A stretch of 64,000 nucleotides of DNA from positions 10,286,869 through 10,350,868 of the forward strand of contig NC_088711.1 in NCBI RefSeq assembly GCF_963576615.1, in the 5' to 3' direction. The notes under the pieces are model-generated. The model was not told where the DNA came from. It did not search any database and saw only the letters and a list, made by a program, of their open reading frames with translations. Below, piece by piece: positions 21,942 to 35,454 of this stretch. Both the position numbers and the translations under genes were made by a program. Source of the DNA: Watersipora subatra. Lineage: Eukaryota > Bryozoa > Gymnolaemata > Cheilostomatida > Watersiporidae. How positions within the stretch are numbered: position 1 is the stretch's first letter; each line of letters opens with the position of its first letter.

Positions 21942-24900
21942 TTATTGCTTGGAATTTCTTGGTCCATAGGCAGAGGACAGTCTCATCAGCAAGTCACGCT
22001 TATCCTCATCAGAAAGGAATGCATTCTCAGCTCCATCAAATATCTTGAAAGCAAATTGAGCTTCACTACGTAGACAGTATTTGCACGCTTTAAACACCAT
22101 ATAGTAGTTCACATGATGATATTAAGCAACTCCATCGAACTCTTATCCTCGGTAACCGTAATTGAAATAATTCAGACTCAAGGCTTGGCCAAAATTGCTG
22201 GGATTTGCACTGACACAAATGATATACCAAATAGTTTCTTAGTTTATTGTTAATGAGGCCTGTCACTCCAAAAGACTCTCTCACCACACTATTAGCTATT
22301 ATTACTTTGGCCAAATAAAGTAAGATCAACTGTAACATTATGGTTGACATTATTAAATTGGTTAATCTACTTGCTATAATAGATATTTGTGTTTAACACA
22401 TCAGCATAGCCTGGGTTCACAAACATCAAATACACTAAAGGGCTAGTCAGTGGCAGTCTACTAGCCAAAAGTGTATAAGTCACACTCTAAGGAAATAAGT
22501 AGCGAAATGTAAACCGAGGTCTAATTAATTGGTATTTGATAACACAATTTTTCTAAAATGTGAGTCAAAACACCTTTAGCGCATGGCTCAATTGTATATA
22601 ATTATAATCACTCAGTACGCAACAGAGTCTTGCATTTATAATAGTACAATTTCTATCAATGGCTGAAGGAGCATCGTAATGATTTTAAAACCACTTTTTG
22701 TTCTTGCTTTGGTTTACATTTGGACACATCTTACTGTAGTATTAGACTACAGGCTACACAGAAGACTAAACTCTTAGTACAATTTATCAACTTTTTACCA
22801 CAAATATGAGAAGACAACTCCACTTACGGTCTGTATCAGCCGCTCTTTATTGACCCCTATTTTAGTTTCCACGATGGCGAACTCATCATTAAGCGTTGTG
22901 CCTGTAACTATTGTATCATCCGTATTGATGGAGAAGCTGAAGCCATCCTTTGCAAACCTGAATCGAACGTAGCTAGCTATTCATTGCAGAGACTGAGTTG
23001 GAAACGAATCACGCTCAATATTTTACTAATGTGAGTTGCAGAATATTTATTGCTAATCAACGTTTGAAGTAAATTGGCAAGTGAGAGTATCCCAGCTTGT
23101 TAAAATAGTTATGAACATCTGAACAGGCATTAAATGATGTGAAAGCTAAGGTAAATAATAAATTTAGTCTGATATCTGTGACAACTGATGATTTATAGGT
23201 TACTTATCCCAAGCGGCCCTGACAAGAATAACAGTTTACTGGAGTTCAGGTGAAATAAACTAGAAAAATTAACAGCAACTCAGCTTCACATTTATTTATC
23301 CAAATTCTAGGTTACATCCCCAAACTGCCTCTACCACTTACACAAACTTACGTTTTAATAGGGTGCTTTGAGAAGTCAGGTTCACAGGCTCCAGTAAAGA
23401 CACTAGAACAAGGACAGCACTCAAAGTGCATTCGTTCAGCTTTTAACCTATCATAGAGTTCTTTATCTGGCAGCACGCGATATCCATGACCTATTCTATT
23501 GGCAAACAGCTTATCAACTGCCTGTAACATATTATGTCAGCATCGTATCGCACAGTGTGTAAGAGATAAACCTTTTGGAGTATTCATGCAATTAACAAGT
23601 TCCTTCATCCCTGCAAAACAGTGTATTTTGTACATGATCACTCAACCACAAGCTGGTATCTTCAGTCTCCCTAAAAAACAAGATCTTAAACATACCTCTT
23701 TGATGACTGCGGCTGAGCCATTCTCCCCTGCATGCACAGTTCGATATATATTCTTTTCTTTGGCAAGCTAGAAAAAATGGTTACACACCTGCCATTGAGT
23801 GTCACAATAAATCCTACCATTTCAATCCTATACTAAAATGAAGGCTACAACCTTCCGTTGTGTAAATTGCAAGATTGGCACAAAATGATCCTATTTCAGA
23901 AACTGCTAAGCTTTTAAATGAATAAAAATTGGCAAATGCTTCAATACTGAAAAATACTCATAATGATAAGACTTGAAAAACACGTAAAAACTTAATTCTT
24001 CGTCATAAGTAATTTGTTGTCAGTAGTAAGCGTAGATTATAGATTGTGTTTGTCTACCTCAAAATACCACCAAAATACCAGGAAAAAGGACACCGAAATA
24101 ACAGAAAAAAGATTAACCAAGTGGAAACTTTGAAAAAAAGTTGCCAAGATCATATAGTCTACTAAAAAGACAAACTTTAGACAATGTCAACCAGAACAGA
24201 TAGAGTCTTATACAGTATATAAACATGGGTAAAAAACTACACATAAAACCAAATTACACGAAAGAGACTAAATAAATAAAACAATAAATATAGATGATTA
24301 AATTAAGGTGATATACATTAAGGAGATAAGGTAGATGGACTGCGTATAGGTGAAGATGCTAAGAGAGAACATGAACTTTAAATTTGTAACATAATTCATA
24401 TATTTTTACTGGTATATTTGACAGTTCTCTTTTTAGTAGTATTATTAATTATCATGGCTGGCCATAATAATTTCCCTGATTGCAGTCTTTTTGTTCAGTT
24501 TCATTTATTTCCTCTGAACAACTACTGGACAGCTTATAAACTTCAGATGTCACATGTAGGAAATTACTTTGTAGATCGTGACAAATATTTGCTTTTTCAA
24601 TTTCATGTCAAAAGAGTTGTATGCTCAAGTAATCAAAAGTCGAGGTTTGACTGAATAGGCAATATTATAAAGTGATATGAGGACAACTGTAATTCCAGTA
24701 GCCATTGGGGCATTCGGTGCGATACTACACCTACACATCAAATGCCAGTAACAAAAATCAGCCGTTGAGGCAGCTCAAACTCGCAGGTCTTTGATAGAAG
24801 ACCCAGCTTGAGTGGCCATTACCACCCCACTCGCGTTACGAAGAGTGAGGAAATAATTTTTTAGATATTTATATACAGCAGACGTACAACCTATATAATC

Positions 24901-27900
24901 CGTTTTGGGAACGTTTATGTTATAAGGATTTTGCATTAGCAACAGTAAATTATGTGTAAACTGCCTAGTCCATTCTAAGATCTTCCCAAACTCACCCCTT
25001 TGACACTTAAAAAAGAAAAACAAAAGTAAAGACTTTTTAATTTAATGACAGTTCAGTAGCTGCTTATTCTCTGTGCATTATCGACACACCTGACGATCTC
25101 TCATGGCGAACTAAACTGCTAGGGCACTCGCATAGGCTACATATAAATAATAGAGATAATCCTATACATCGTTAAAAAAGCGGTGATTTTACGTCTAACT
25201 ACGAAGTTCTCATTATTCCAATAAAATTTGAAAACTTGCACCAACTTGACACTTTCATTCAGTTATACGAAATCTTTTACGCAGTACGAAGCAAAACTTT
25301 ACATAAATTCTTTACAGTATGTGAAATTTACGTTATATGGAAAAAAACGTTATAGAAGCATAAACTGTATATACAATATTGCCCATACAGTCAAACCTCA
25401 AGTTGAGATCACTTCAACATACAAATCTTTCAATATATATATATATATACATTTATATATATATACATTTATAGCTTGAAAGTTAAATTTGATTTTGTTT
25501 GAATTTTCATTGTGTTCTAGTTAAACATGTTGAAATATTACAAAAAACAGCAAATTAAAAATCTATCATTTCATTTTTAACTGCACTAGAAATACAAAAA
25601 CACTATATTTTTTACTATGTATGAGATATTGCGGAAGCAATAGCATAAATGTATAATCGACAGCATTTAAAAGCACTGACGTATGAAGGGCAGACTGAGG
25701 ACAAGAAATCTAAAATTTGATTTGAACATAAATACAATCTCAAGTCTGTGTAAAGTTTGTAAAATTTGTGTGTCATGCCTCCTTCAAGGGCGGACTTCAC
25801 AACTTCCTTAAGTTCCAATGTTTTACCTTAAAGGCTTTAAAATGAAGATCATCAGTTGGGGCTCCATTCTCCGTTTGATTTTCGTCACCAGCAATGTCAA
25901 TGGCCACCACACCTTTGTCTTTAAACTTTTCACAAAGTCGCACGATATCGAGGGAAATGTCTGTAAAATAGAAAAGTTCTGCATTAAAATTGAATAAGCT
26001 TTTAAGATGGACTTACAGACAATTTCTTTGTAGATTTTACCAAACAGTATCGGTATTTTTCTATCATTTGTGAATGTTTTGATGTTTGAGGTGATCTGAT
26101 TGCCAGGTTGTTTTAAGATTAAAATCGATGAAACTTGATCGAAATTAGAACCTCAAATGAACTCAAATAGAAAGTGCGATTATGTCTATAATTGTAAAGA
26201 GACCGACAGAAAGAGACACAGAACGCTTCGACTTGCATGCAATAGCCGACATCAACTATCGCAATGATAGCAACTACGCATGTATCCTTCTTCTGAGCAT
26301 TTTAATCGCAATCAAGGTTTATTGCTTTTAATCTAAAAACGTCTTGGCAATCACATTACTTTAAATATCGCAAATGGAAAAAAATACTGATACTTCCTGA
26401 TAAAATCTACAAATTTTTTGTGAAAGGTCATCTTTAATTATGGACTAATGACAGGAAAGAGGCATGGTTGAACTGGATTGGTCAGATGCCTTGCAAAAAT
26501 AAATAACAAGAGCAGCTAGTAGTCCTATATAAATACTTCCAGAATTGGTCAATGCAAGACCAATTTAGCTGCTATCTTAAAAAAGATAACCTCAAATAGT
26601 TAAACCTGGAACAGGTTACGCAATTACATGTTTGACACCAACATTAGATATTAGATTCAGCAGTAACACTGCGATTAAATAAGTAATATTAAGTATTAAC
26701 TCTAAACAACTTACATTTTTATTTGAATATACAGTGCAACCTCAGGATACGATTTTGATCTATTCCAGAGTCGGCATCATCGCATGGTGAATAAATCGTA
26801 GGTAGGGGTATAAAAACCTCAGTAATTATATAATGCAAACACCTCCTGGTAAAAATTGTCAAAATTTTATGTAAGTGCTGTACATATTAAAATTTAGTAA
26901 CAAAATAATAAGTTAACCATAGTAACTATAGTTACCCACAGTAACTTTATTGTATTTAGTGTATGTAGTGGTTATGATCTGCAATAAAATGTAACATTAT
27001 AATGTACCGTTTGCAGTATGTACCGTAGGCAGTTCTTACCTTCAAGACAGACGTACGTATAACATAAACTTGGAATTCATCCCAAATAAGTTCAGCTTAC
27101 TAAACACACAAACTTGAAGCTAAGTTTTAGTATGTATTTTTCAATATTTTACTGAATTTCAACTTTTTATCATTTATAGTTTTCTGTCTTCACTTTCGCT
27201 AAAACCAGTAGCAGAGTTGGAGTTGCGATCCCTTCAAACATAAGGTTTGTGGTCAGGCAACTTGTGGTCAGGCAAACAAAAATCCACTTCATTACAAAAA
27301 TGGCATCATTCGAGCTTTCTTGCCAAATTAGGTTGAAAAAGATTTTAAATTAAAAGTTTGCTAAAAATTATAAAGGAAAGATTTAATATATTTAATATAT
27401 TAAATATATTACATAATATAATAATATAATTAATATATAATATAATTATAATTAAATATAAGTAATATATAATATAATTATGTAATAATATATATTACAT
27501 AATTATAATACAAAATATAATAATTTAGGAAATACATGTACAACGCACCCTCAGGGTACGATTACCCTGATGTGCCATTTTTTCACCCAACGAAGGAAAA
27601 CATGATGATTTTTTCACCTCACCATATGGATCTCATCTCACCATACAAATTCAACAAAATTTTCGCCCGAGTTCAATATGACAGTCGGTATGCTTATTAC
27701 ATACGCCAAAATAACAAAGACACCGAAATGCTGTTCGCCGAAAATATTTTCACAACGCCCGAAAGAGACACGATGACCGATTTCTCTAAGTTCAGTAATT
27801 CTCGTGTATAAAATGGTATTATTTCCCATTAAAACCAGTAGCGAAGTTGGAGTGAAAATCCTTCAAACAGAAGGGCAGTGATAAGACAAATTCTCTTAAC

Positions 27901-30900
27901 CTGCTAACAAAAAATTAACTTCATTACAAAAACAGCATCGTTCGAGCTTTTTGCCGAATTAGGTTGAAAAATGTTTTAAACGGGTCCGTTAAAAGTTATA
28001 GTGAAAGCGAAAATAGAAACTGATAAGCGATAAAATTTTAGTGATAAAAAATTGAAATTCAGTAAAGTAGATAAAAATACATACTGAAACTTAGCTAAGT
28101 GTGTGTGTTTAGTAAGCTAAACCTATTTGAGGTGAACTCAAAGTTTATGTTATACGTACGTCTGTCTTGAAGGTAAGAACTTTCAACGGCACGTACTGCA
28201 CATGGTACATTATAATGTTATATTTTATTGCAGATTATAACCACTAAATACAATAGAGTTACTGTAGGTAACTATAATTACTAAGGTTAACATATTATTT
28301 TGTTGCCAATTGTTAATATGTACAGCATTCCATAAAATTTTTGACGATTTTTACCGAGTGATGTTTGCGTTATATAATTACTATGGTTTCTATACCCTCT
28401 ACATACAATTTTTTCATCATACGATGCTCAACTCTAGAGCGGATCAAAATCGTATTCTGAAGGTGTACTGTAATAAAATAAAACGTAATCTTTAAAAAGT
28501 CTGCTAAGGTTTTCATTTTATTCTTGCCACAGTCAAAATCTGCACTGTTCTATTGAGAGCAGACAATTCCGTGCGTGGCCTTGCAGTGTGTCAAGTAAAA
28601 TGAGAGTTGTTCAATGCACCTGGCATAGAGCGAATGCAGCACAGAATTGACCGAAGTTTTATATTAAACTTTTTCTCCGCTTTACCAAACTCGTCACACA
28701 CAGCTTCCACAATTTCATCCGGTGTAAGTTCGGAATCACCGATCTACAAAAGACCAAATTCTCTTTCACCTCAATCAACATAACATTACCAATACAAATA
28801 TAAGTCCTAGTAGTATTAGGACATAGTAGTACTAGTAGGTTATAGTAATAGTAGGTCATAGTAATAGTAAGTCATAGTAATAGTAGGTCATAGTAAGAGT
28901 AGGTCATAGTAATAGCAGGTCATAGTAATCGTATGTGCTAGTAATATCAAGTCATAGTAATAGTAGGTCACAGTAATAGTAGGTCATAGTTATAGTAGGC
29001 CATAGTAATAATAGGTCATAATAATAGTAGGTTATAGTAATAGTAGGTCATAGTAATAGTAGGTTATAGTAATAGTAGGTCATAGTAATAGAAAATGAAA
29101 CTAACAACAGAATTAGTCCAAAGGTTGTAATCAAAATGCTGTAAAACCTCTATTTGAATGCCATGGCGCTCTATTTTTCTACTCTTCCCTATAGTGGCCT
29201 TTAATAATTATAGGTGACATTCAAATAGAGGGTGGCGCTGAAATTTTCAAATAGCTTGTCACAATTTTGGGAAGATAAATCTAACCCTTTTACAAGTGAA
29301 GCGAATGTCACCTATATTTTTTCACTCTCCTTCCGGCGGAGCGACATTAATCCTTTTAAATGCAGGAAATCTGGTAACTTACCTACAACTTGTCGTAGAT
29401 CTCTATATGCACATACATTGGGAAGCTAAGAAATAACTCTACCAGTTGATATCTATTGCTTACAATTAGCCTGCGATGATATTATAGCCTGCGTCCTGCG
29501 TTGCAATTTGTCGGAGCTATCAATTTTTATTTTATTTTAAATTTAAAGGCATAGGTTTGTTTCATAACTATATTTACCAATGCTGCATAAAGGCTCATTG
29601 CACTCATTGCTATGTTTGCAACAGTTGGCAGCCACAACTGGCTTTTTATGTGCAATAGAAGAGGGAGTTAAGAGCGTCGATCCACTGTAAGCCGAGTTTA
29701 GATAACTGCAATGATGCTATCAAATAATATGCTACAAATCTGCAAATTTATAAGTTATATAACAATAAGCAATCAAACGCTACAATATACATTTAAGAAA
29801 AAGTGACATAAACAAACGATGTTTATAATATTTTTGAAACAAAAACTGAAATTTTTGAAACAAAAATATTTGCATTGTTTGCTCGGTCAGTTGCTTTATG
29901 ATCGTTACTTTCGTTTGAAACCATTTCATCTTTTCTGGCTGTTCAATACCTTCCACAGTATCTTTTGACCTCAACTCTTCTTCTGCACTACTGAACTAGT
30001 CGATATTAGCGTCCAAACAATTTTTGTAGCAGAGCAAAACTTTTATGCGTTGCTTTTCATACAAATAATGAGAAACCTTTAGCCGCATGCACGCTTAGCA
30101 CAAATTTTAGCTTGAAATAGTAGTATAGATTCCATCATTGTTGCTCATCGTTGTCCACATACGTCAAAGTTTCAAGACCACGTTAAACAAGGCACTACTA
30201 TTAGTCTGATACAGTAATTGATTATTTCTATGGTGCTGCTTTTAAAGTTTTAACGAAAAAACCAAAAAGCTTTGGGGTTAGAAAACGGACTTCGATATGA
30301 ACAGAGACAACGAAAGAATTGTTATTGAATTTATTGTTATTAATGCAACCGAGTCATTATTAGTAAGATTTGTAGACACTTTTCTACTGATCACTTGCTA
30401 TTATGGGTTCGTAAAGATCTAGGAATGTCAGAATGGCGGTCAAATAGAGGTGGCGTTCAATTAAAGGGTGGCGTTTATTTTTCAACCCTTCTCTTAGAAT
30501 GTCAGTCAAATAGGGGTAGCTTTCAAACAAAGGTGTTGTTCAAATATAGGTTTTACAGCAATATCCAAGAACATAAACTGATACCACTATAAAGTGAAGA
30601 GGGTGTACTACACTTACCAGTAGGTGTGGACAGAATCTAGCTTCAGTGTATATTATATTATCAGCAGCGATGTCTTCTGCAAACTCTGCAGCAAGTTGTC
30701 GAACTGCATCTAAACACCCTCTACATAACATATTCGCCTTGACATCACAAATTATGTACAATAACATATAATAAGATAGGAAAATATTGAGCTTGTAGCA
30801 CTAAGAAAGTTTTAGCTTCCACAGCTTCAGTACTTTGCAGGATAAAAATATTCATTAAAAGTCAAAGAAAATAGATAAAAGTAAAAAAAACTAGAAGACA

Positions 30901-33900
30901 TAAAATACATAAATCTCTCTCATATTCTGACCCAGTGGGAGCTCTCTGCTAGCATTATTGTGATAGCAGTCGTTGTGGTTCACTGTTCTCTTGTTATAAT
31001 TTGTGGTGTAAAAGTGCAAAGTCCTGGTGACATCTTTGATCATGCCTCTTAAACACCCGTAACACTCAAACACATCTAATGAACCAAAGAAAAAGAGGAA
31101 AATACTTACGATTAGCGAAAAACTGACTTAATTAAATATGAGTTTATTAGTTTATAATTTCGCAGATTTTCTCTTTCCAAGGGTGCAGGTTTCAATTAAC
31201 TGTGACAAATGAAAGATTACTGTATATTATTACAAATTCCATGAGAAGAACTCTACGTTGAATCCATCCATATGCCTAAATTATGATGCATGTTACTTTT
31301 CAACAGCGACTAAAACCAAATTTTAGAGCTGATATGTTATTTACAATGTACAAGCAACATGAAATGAAATACATAAAATGAATATATGAAGTAAGAAAAA
31401 ACTAATTTAATAAATATGGCTAGTAGGGAAAAGTGAGAAAGCAAATTATTTGAGCAGTTGGCAGTAGATGTTTCCTTGTAATCATTAATAACTGACAGTG
31501 AGCCTGGTGATACCTGAGATTTCTTCCATATTCAATAAGACATCCAGCAGGTGGGTGTTTATTAGGCTGGTTCTCAGAAACCAGATGGAGTTTTGAAACC
31601 AAATGTTTTAGCAGCCTGGCGGATGGTACGGAGCATTTGTGTGCGAAGTGTAAATGAAATCGGCCAAAATTGGAAGTGAAAATGCATAATATTTACGTAG
31701 ATTAACTGACATACAGACGGACATCGCATAAACACTATGACAAAATGAGATTTATTAACCATTAATGATAATGACAAGCGACGACCTGTAATCACGCTCA
31801 GTGATGAAATGTTTGATAGCATCTCGCATGCTAAATAAATATTTCTAGGCTAAGGTTGAACCAGATGGCTCATATAGCGTAAGCACAGTATCAGATCACC
31901 GGTGAAAAAAATGTACGATTGTAGTCTGAAGCAAACGAGAATGTTTGACCTGGTCAAAGTTTTCTGCTTTGCTTGTACACCTTGGTGGTATCAGATGGTA
32001 TCTCTGTAGATGAAGTTACACAATGTTAGGTATAAACAAGAAAGGGACATCACCTAATATTTCGTACAAATTATTGTAACACAGTCTACTCATTACTTGA
32101 GGGTCTGATATGAATGAAAGAGAGAACAACAAGCCTGTTGTACTTCATTGTAATTATCTCATGACAACATGTAATTGTAACATCTCTCCTTGTAACCATC
32201 AACAAAATTAAGCTTGTGGTGATTATCACCATTTTTATCATCTTTAGAATAGACTTCAAGGACTTGGATCTACCCTAGGACACTTATATTTCGCTAGTAT
32301 TTAGTTTCGTGAGTAGCATACAGAGTAAAATTTCGCTGGAACTTAATTTCGCAGCTCTGATGAGTGCGAAAATATAGTGATGTGAAAATAAATGCAGTGG
32401 AACAAACATTAGATTCCTCAGGTCCAGTTCAATGGTACGAAATATTTTTTCAATTTGGGACTATCGTACTGTTTGGACTATAAATCGCACCTCTATATAA
32501 GCTACATGTGCTTTATTTTCCAAAAAACGATAATAAAACAATACATAAGCCGCACCTTACTATAGGCCGCAGAACTAAGGACTGTGCTTTTTAACGCCAT
32601 TTAAAACGGAACAGTGCAGAACGGCACAGTTTCGTATTATCCGACGCTTTTTAACTTAGTGCCTAACGGGACAGTACCGTGAGGCATTGTTTCGTATTTT
32701 CTTTCACAGCTAAAAGTGCACTAATTGGAGATTCCCGTTAGTGCGCCCTAGCGGTGAAAGAAAAAGCCACAGTAATTAGCCGCACCCTTGTAGGCCTACC
32801 TATGAGCCGCATGGCTCAAATCATCAGAAAAAAGTAGCTGCTAATTGTCCGAAAAGTACGGTAGTTTGTATTTGTGAACCGCAGGTAGAAATGTGTAGGC
32901 TAGATCAATAATGTAATTTGATCGCTTGCTGCCATTTGTTTCCTAGACTATCAATGGCGTCAAAGCCGCAGTGACTGATTGGTACCAATATTAGAATTCA
33001 AGTATTTATAGCACGCAGTGCCGCGGTGGCCATGGCACCGGTTGTTATTGCTTTTGGTTGGTAATAAAATTCATCACCACAATAATAATTATTCAATTTT
33101 ATGACTTTTCCTACCAGACTGTCATCCTCATCAGTTACAAATTCAATGACTAAACTAATATCATCATCTTCTTCATTTGTCTAGGCTTTTCCAAAAAAAA
33201 TTTATTATCTTAATTTGTTTTGCCAAGCTGCTCAGTCGGTGTATTAGCTATAATGAGTTTAGCAAAACTTGCCCAATGAGCCAACCACACACGAAAATTG
33301 CCTGCATTTCTAATATGACGATTTTATTGTGAATATCCATAGATATATATACCTATATATCTATGTGAATATATATGTATGTGGTATATATATCTATGTG
33401 AATATCAATGAAGAAAGCCATTTATTTTCGCGTTTTCGCTCGTTCGTTATTATAGTTCAGTTTCGCTCATGAAATTTTCGCGAGAGGCTGTTGCCGCGAA
33501 AACGCGAAAGTTAGATGCCGCGAATACATAAGTGTCCTAGGATATGTAACATGCATTCTCTGATAATTAGCAGGAAATCAATAATTCAATTTGTAACTCC
33601 ATATATGGTTACACAGACAGTATGAGCAAGGTCTCTACCTCCCTCTCTCTCTCTCTACCTCCCTCTCTCTCCCTCCCTTTCCATCCCTCTCTCTCCATCT
33701 CTCCCTGTCCTCTCTCTCTTCCTCTCTCTCTCCCTCCTCTCTCTCTCCCCTCAACTTACGTATACGCTGGAAGAGCATAGGTTGTGAGTTTCTTGAGAAA
33801 TGTAGTTAGAGTTTCAGGGTTCGTCATAACTACCGCCTTCTTTAGCTCCTCCTCGGTGGAAACAGGAAAGTTAATACCTCGCTTCCTGTTTGAAGTGTAC

Positions 33901-35250
33901 AACATACGATCAGTTCAGTGATCTCAACTACCGGATACAGCCAAGTGAGTGGATTAAAAACTACAAAAATGTTCATATAGCGACACACAGAAGCAGATAT
34001 GAGGGAAAGCGAGATTAGATCAGAAGTTCAGACTGAAGCAACAGGTGACAGGCATGTACATGTAGATACCATGACACAAATACCATAAATTTGTTAATAA
34101 ACGCTATAGATGGTCAGCAAATAGATGCAAATAGTCTCCTTCAAGACTGATCTAACCTGACCAATGGAAGTATCGAGGATAGCCTTGGAGATCCATCCAG
34201 GTGAACATGCAACTGTACCTAGAGAATACAAAGTCTAGCATTATCAACCATAAGCAATGGCCTTGGAAACACAATTCTTGCTGTTACATAGCATAATGGA
34301 TCTTAAATGGGATACGCATGACTAATTAAAATTTGCACATCGCTAAGTAAAATTTATTTTCATTGAAAATATAAAGTTTAAGTAGGCATGGCAGTAACCA
34401 AGTTTCAGCATTTTAGGAAAATTACTACGAGATAAAAACTTTGTTATAGTTTAAAGTAATGTTATTATAAAAAAATGTAAACACTGCCTTGCTATTTCGT
34501 ATACAGATAAATATAATAAGCTGAGAAGACAACTCTGTATTCAATCAAATACTTCAGGCCTGTTATCCTATGCTACAAAATGAGTAATGCATTGCAACAC
34601 TCTAAATATTTCGAGAGTCAGTAAGATCTAAAACTAATAGAACTACTTTTAGCTTTTAATTAGACATGTAAAATGTTATGGAAATAAAATGTATAAGCTC
34701 TCTTTTTAGATAATTTGGCAATATAATAACAAAGCGACTTTTTAATTCCTTGCTACACTTGTGACTTACTGTGTAGGCAACTCTACATATGTGTAAAAAG
34801 CAGAAAACCCTAAATTTAGTTTTAGCTTCAATCAGAAAATAAAAAATTGGTTGCTTGGTGAAAATTACAAGTGTTTTGTCACATTTTCTTTAATGCCTTT
34901 GCAATACACTTCCAATGCTAAACCAAAATAATGAGAGCTTGATGAAAACTAAGAAATAAAAATCCGCTAAACAGAAAAATTTCACAATGACCAGTTGTCA
35001 TAAAATAATATATTTGTGAAATCCGTGTGAATCTTCGTTCGATAAAAATAGTTCAAATATCTAGACTACAAAAATTGTATGAAGCAGGCCACGCAGAAAA
35101 CTGCTGCTATTAACCACTGGCCTTCACCAAATTGTTCATCAACATTGCATTATGCATGATCAGATGACTTTGCTATTCATTGCTCACTAACTATTTAAAG
35201 GAAAGGTCACTCACTTTAACAGTTATATCTGGAGACTCACTCTGGCTCAT
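21942..35250 (-). CDS. ADA: adenosine deaminase, copy A (complete)
   Basis: Ten coding exons on the minus strand: 35215-35250, 34157-34218, 33760-33885, 30618-30720, 28620-28743, 25827-25960, 23696-23767, 23352-23521, 22828-22957 and 21942-22043. The total is 1059 bp, 352 aa, with all phases consistent. It starts MSQSESPDITVK and runs straight into VQLHVHLDG, which supplies the two zinc-binding histidines. Other landmarks are GINFPVSTEEEL, EARFCPHLL, LRSILCCIRSMP, VVAIDIAGDE, RTVHAGENGSA (zinc His and catalytic Glu), ANRIGHGYRVL (catalytic His) and SFSINTDD (catalytic and zinc Asp pair). It ends KRDLLMRLSSAYGPRNSKQ. Family role: zinc hydrolase converting adenosine and deoxyadenosine to inosine forms, mainly cytosolic. 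Exon 2 is 62 bp, as I recall for vertebrate ADA. Oddity: the residue after the Asp pair is Thr (DDT), where the family and copy B have Pro. Confidence 0.96.
24300..25826. other. ADA-A intron 6, nothing identified
   Basis: AT-rich intron sequence with a short TA dinucleotide run near 25436-25465. I find no exon or recognisable repeat here. Confidence 0.4.
26732..27350 (-). mobile_element. MITE family X, copy X2 (truncated)
   Basis: It starts TA then CAGTGCAACCTCAGGATACG and runs through the family interior in reverse orientation relative to X3, fading into an AT-rich tract (27380-27530). Head to head with X3 in ADA-A intron 5. Confidence 0.7.
27541..28470 (+). mobile_element. MITE family X, copy X3 (full length)
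   Basis: Bounded by TA on each side (27539-27540 and 28471-28472). The left end is CAACGCACCCTCAGGGTACG and the right end, reversed, CAGTACACCTTCAGAATACG, giving inverted ends of about 22 bp. 930 bp, no transposase. It gives the cleanest boundaries for the family and supports a Tc1/mariner-pogo type TA target. Confidence 0.8.
28796..29095. repeat. 16-bp tandem repeat in ADA-A intron 4
   Basis: The unit is TCATAGTAATAGTAGG with variants, about 18 copies. It lies about 50 bp upstream (in transcript sense) of exon 5. The same repeat occupies the matching intron of copy B (58967-58997 and 60475-60680), so it predates the ADA duplication. Confidence 0.9.
29140..29245. mobile_element. MITE copy, CTGTAAAACCTCTATTTGAA family
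   Basis: It begins TGTAAAACCTCTATTTGAAT, continues GCCATGGCGCTC, then has the family GGTGACATTCAAATAGAGG block. Degraded, in ADA-A intron 4. Confidence 0.6.
30415..30560. mobile_element. MITE copy, CTGTAAAACCTCTATTTGAA family (reverse end preserved)
   Basis: GGCGGTCAAATAGAGGTGGCG, an ATTTTTCAACCCTTCTCTTA block, and a closing CAAATATAGGTTTTACAG. It lies about 60 bp downstream (transcript sense) of ADA-A exon 4. Confidence 0.55.
32274..33542. mobile_element. inverted-repeat DNA element Z with a second element inside it
   Basis: Outer ends are CCTAGGACACTTATATTTCG and, reversed, CCTAGGACACTTATGTATTC. An inner element (about 32467-32873) has its own ends TACTGTTTGGACTATAAATC and, reversed, TACCGTACTTTTCGGACAAT, with GCCGCACC blocks near both ends. 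Neither encodes a protein. It lies in ADA-A intron 3. The superfamily is not assigned. Confidence 0.65.
33636..33755. repeat. CT-rich microsatellite beside the ADA-A exon 3 donor
   Basis: Runs of CTCTCTCC and CCCTCTCTCT end four bases from the donor of exon 3, so the transcript carries a GA-rich tract from about position +10 of intron 3. Confidence 0.85.
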
Positions 35251-35454
35251 TGTAATACTTTATATTGACAGTCCAGCAGCCTGCAATATTATCCAGACCT
35301 GGCTTCGACCCTTCTCTGCTGTACGATAAAAATGAAGTAAACAGCCTTGACCTTAAAACATACACTAGGATCATAAGCTGCTTCGGAACTAAACCAGTAG
35401 TATCAGTAGGCCAAAGTGTTGGAGCAGCAATTTGACAGGTGCTAAGACTTTGAA

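Noticed and set aside
24680-24860. Possible SINE (GAGGCAGCTCAAACTCGCAG block)
   Set aside because: Only a loose box-like resemblance, with no second copy in the window.
27536-27811. 91-aa ORF starting MYNAPSGYDYPDVPFF
   Set aside because: It lies wholly inside transposon copy X3 and includes its terminal repeat. No family resemblance.
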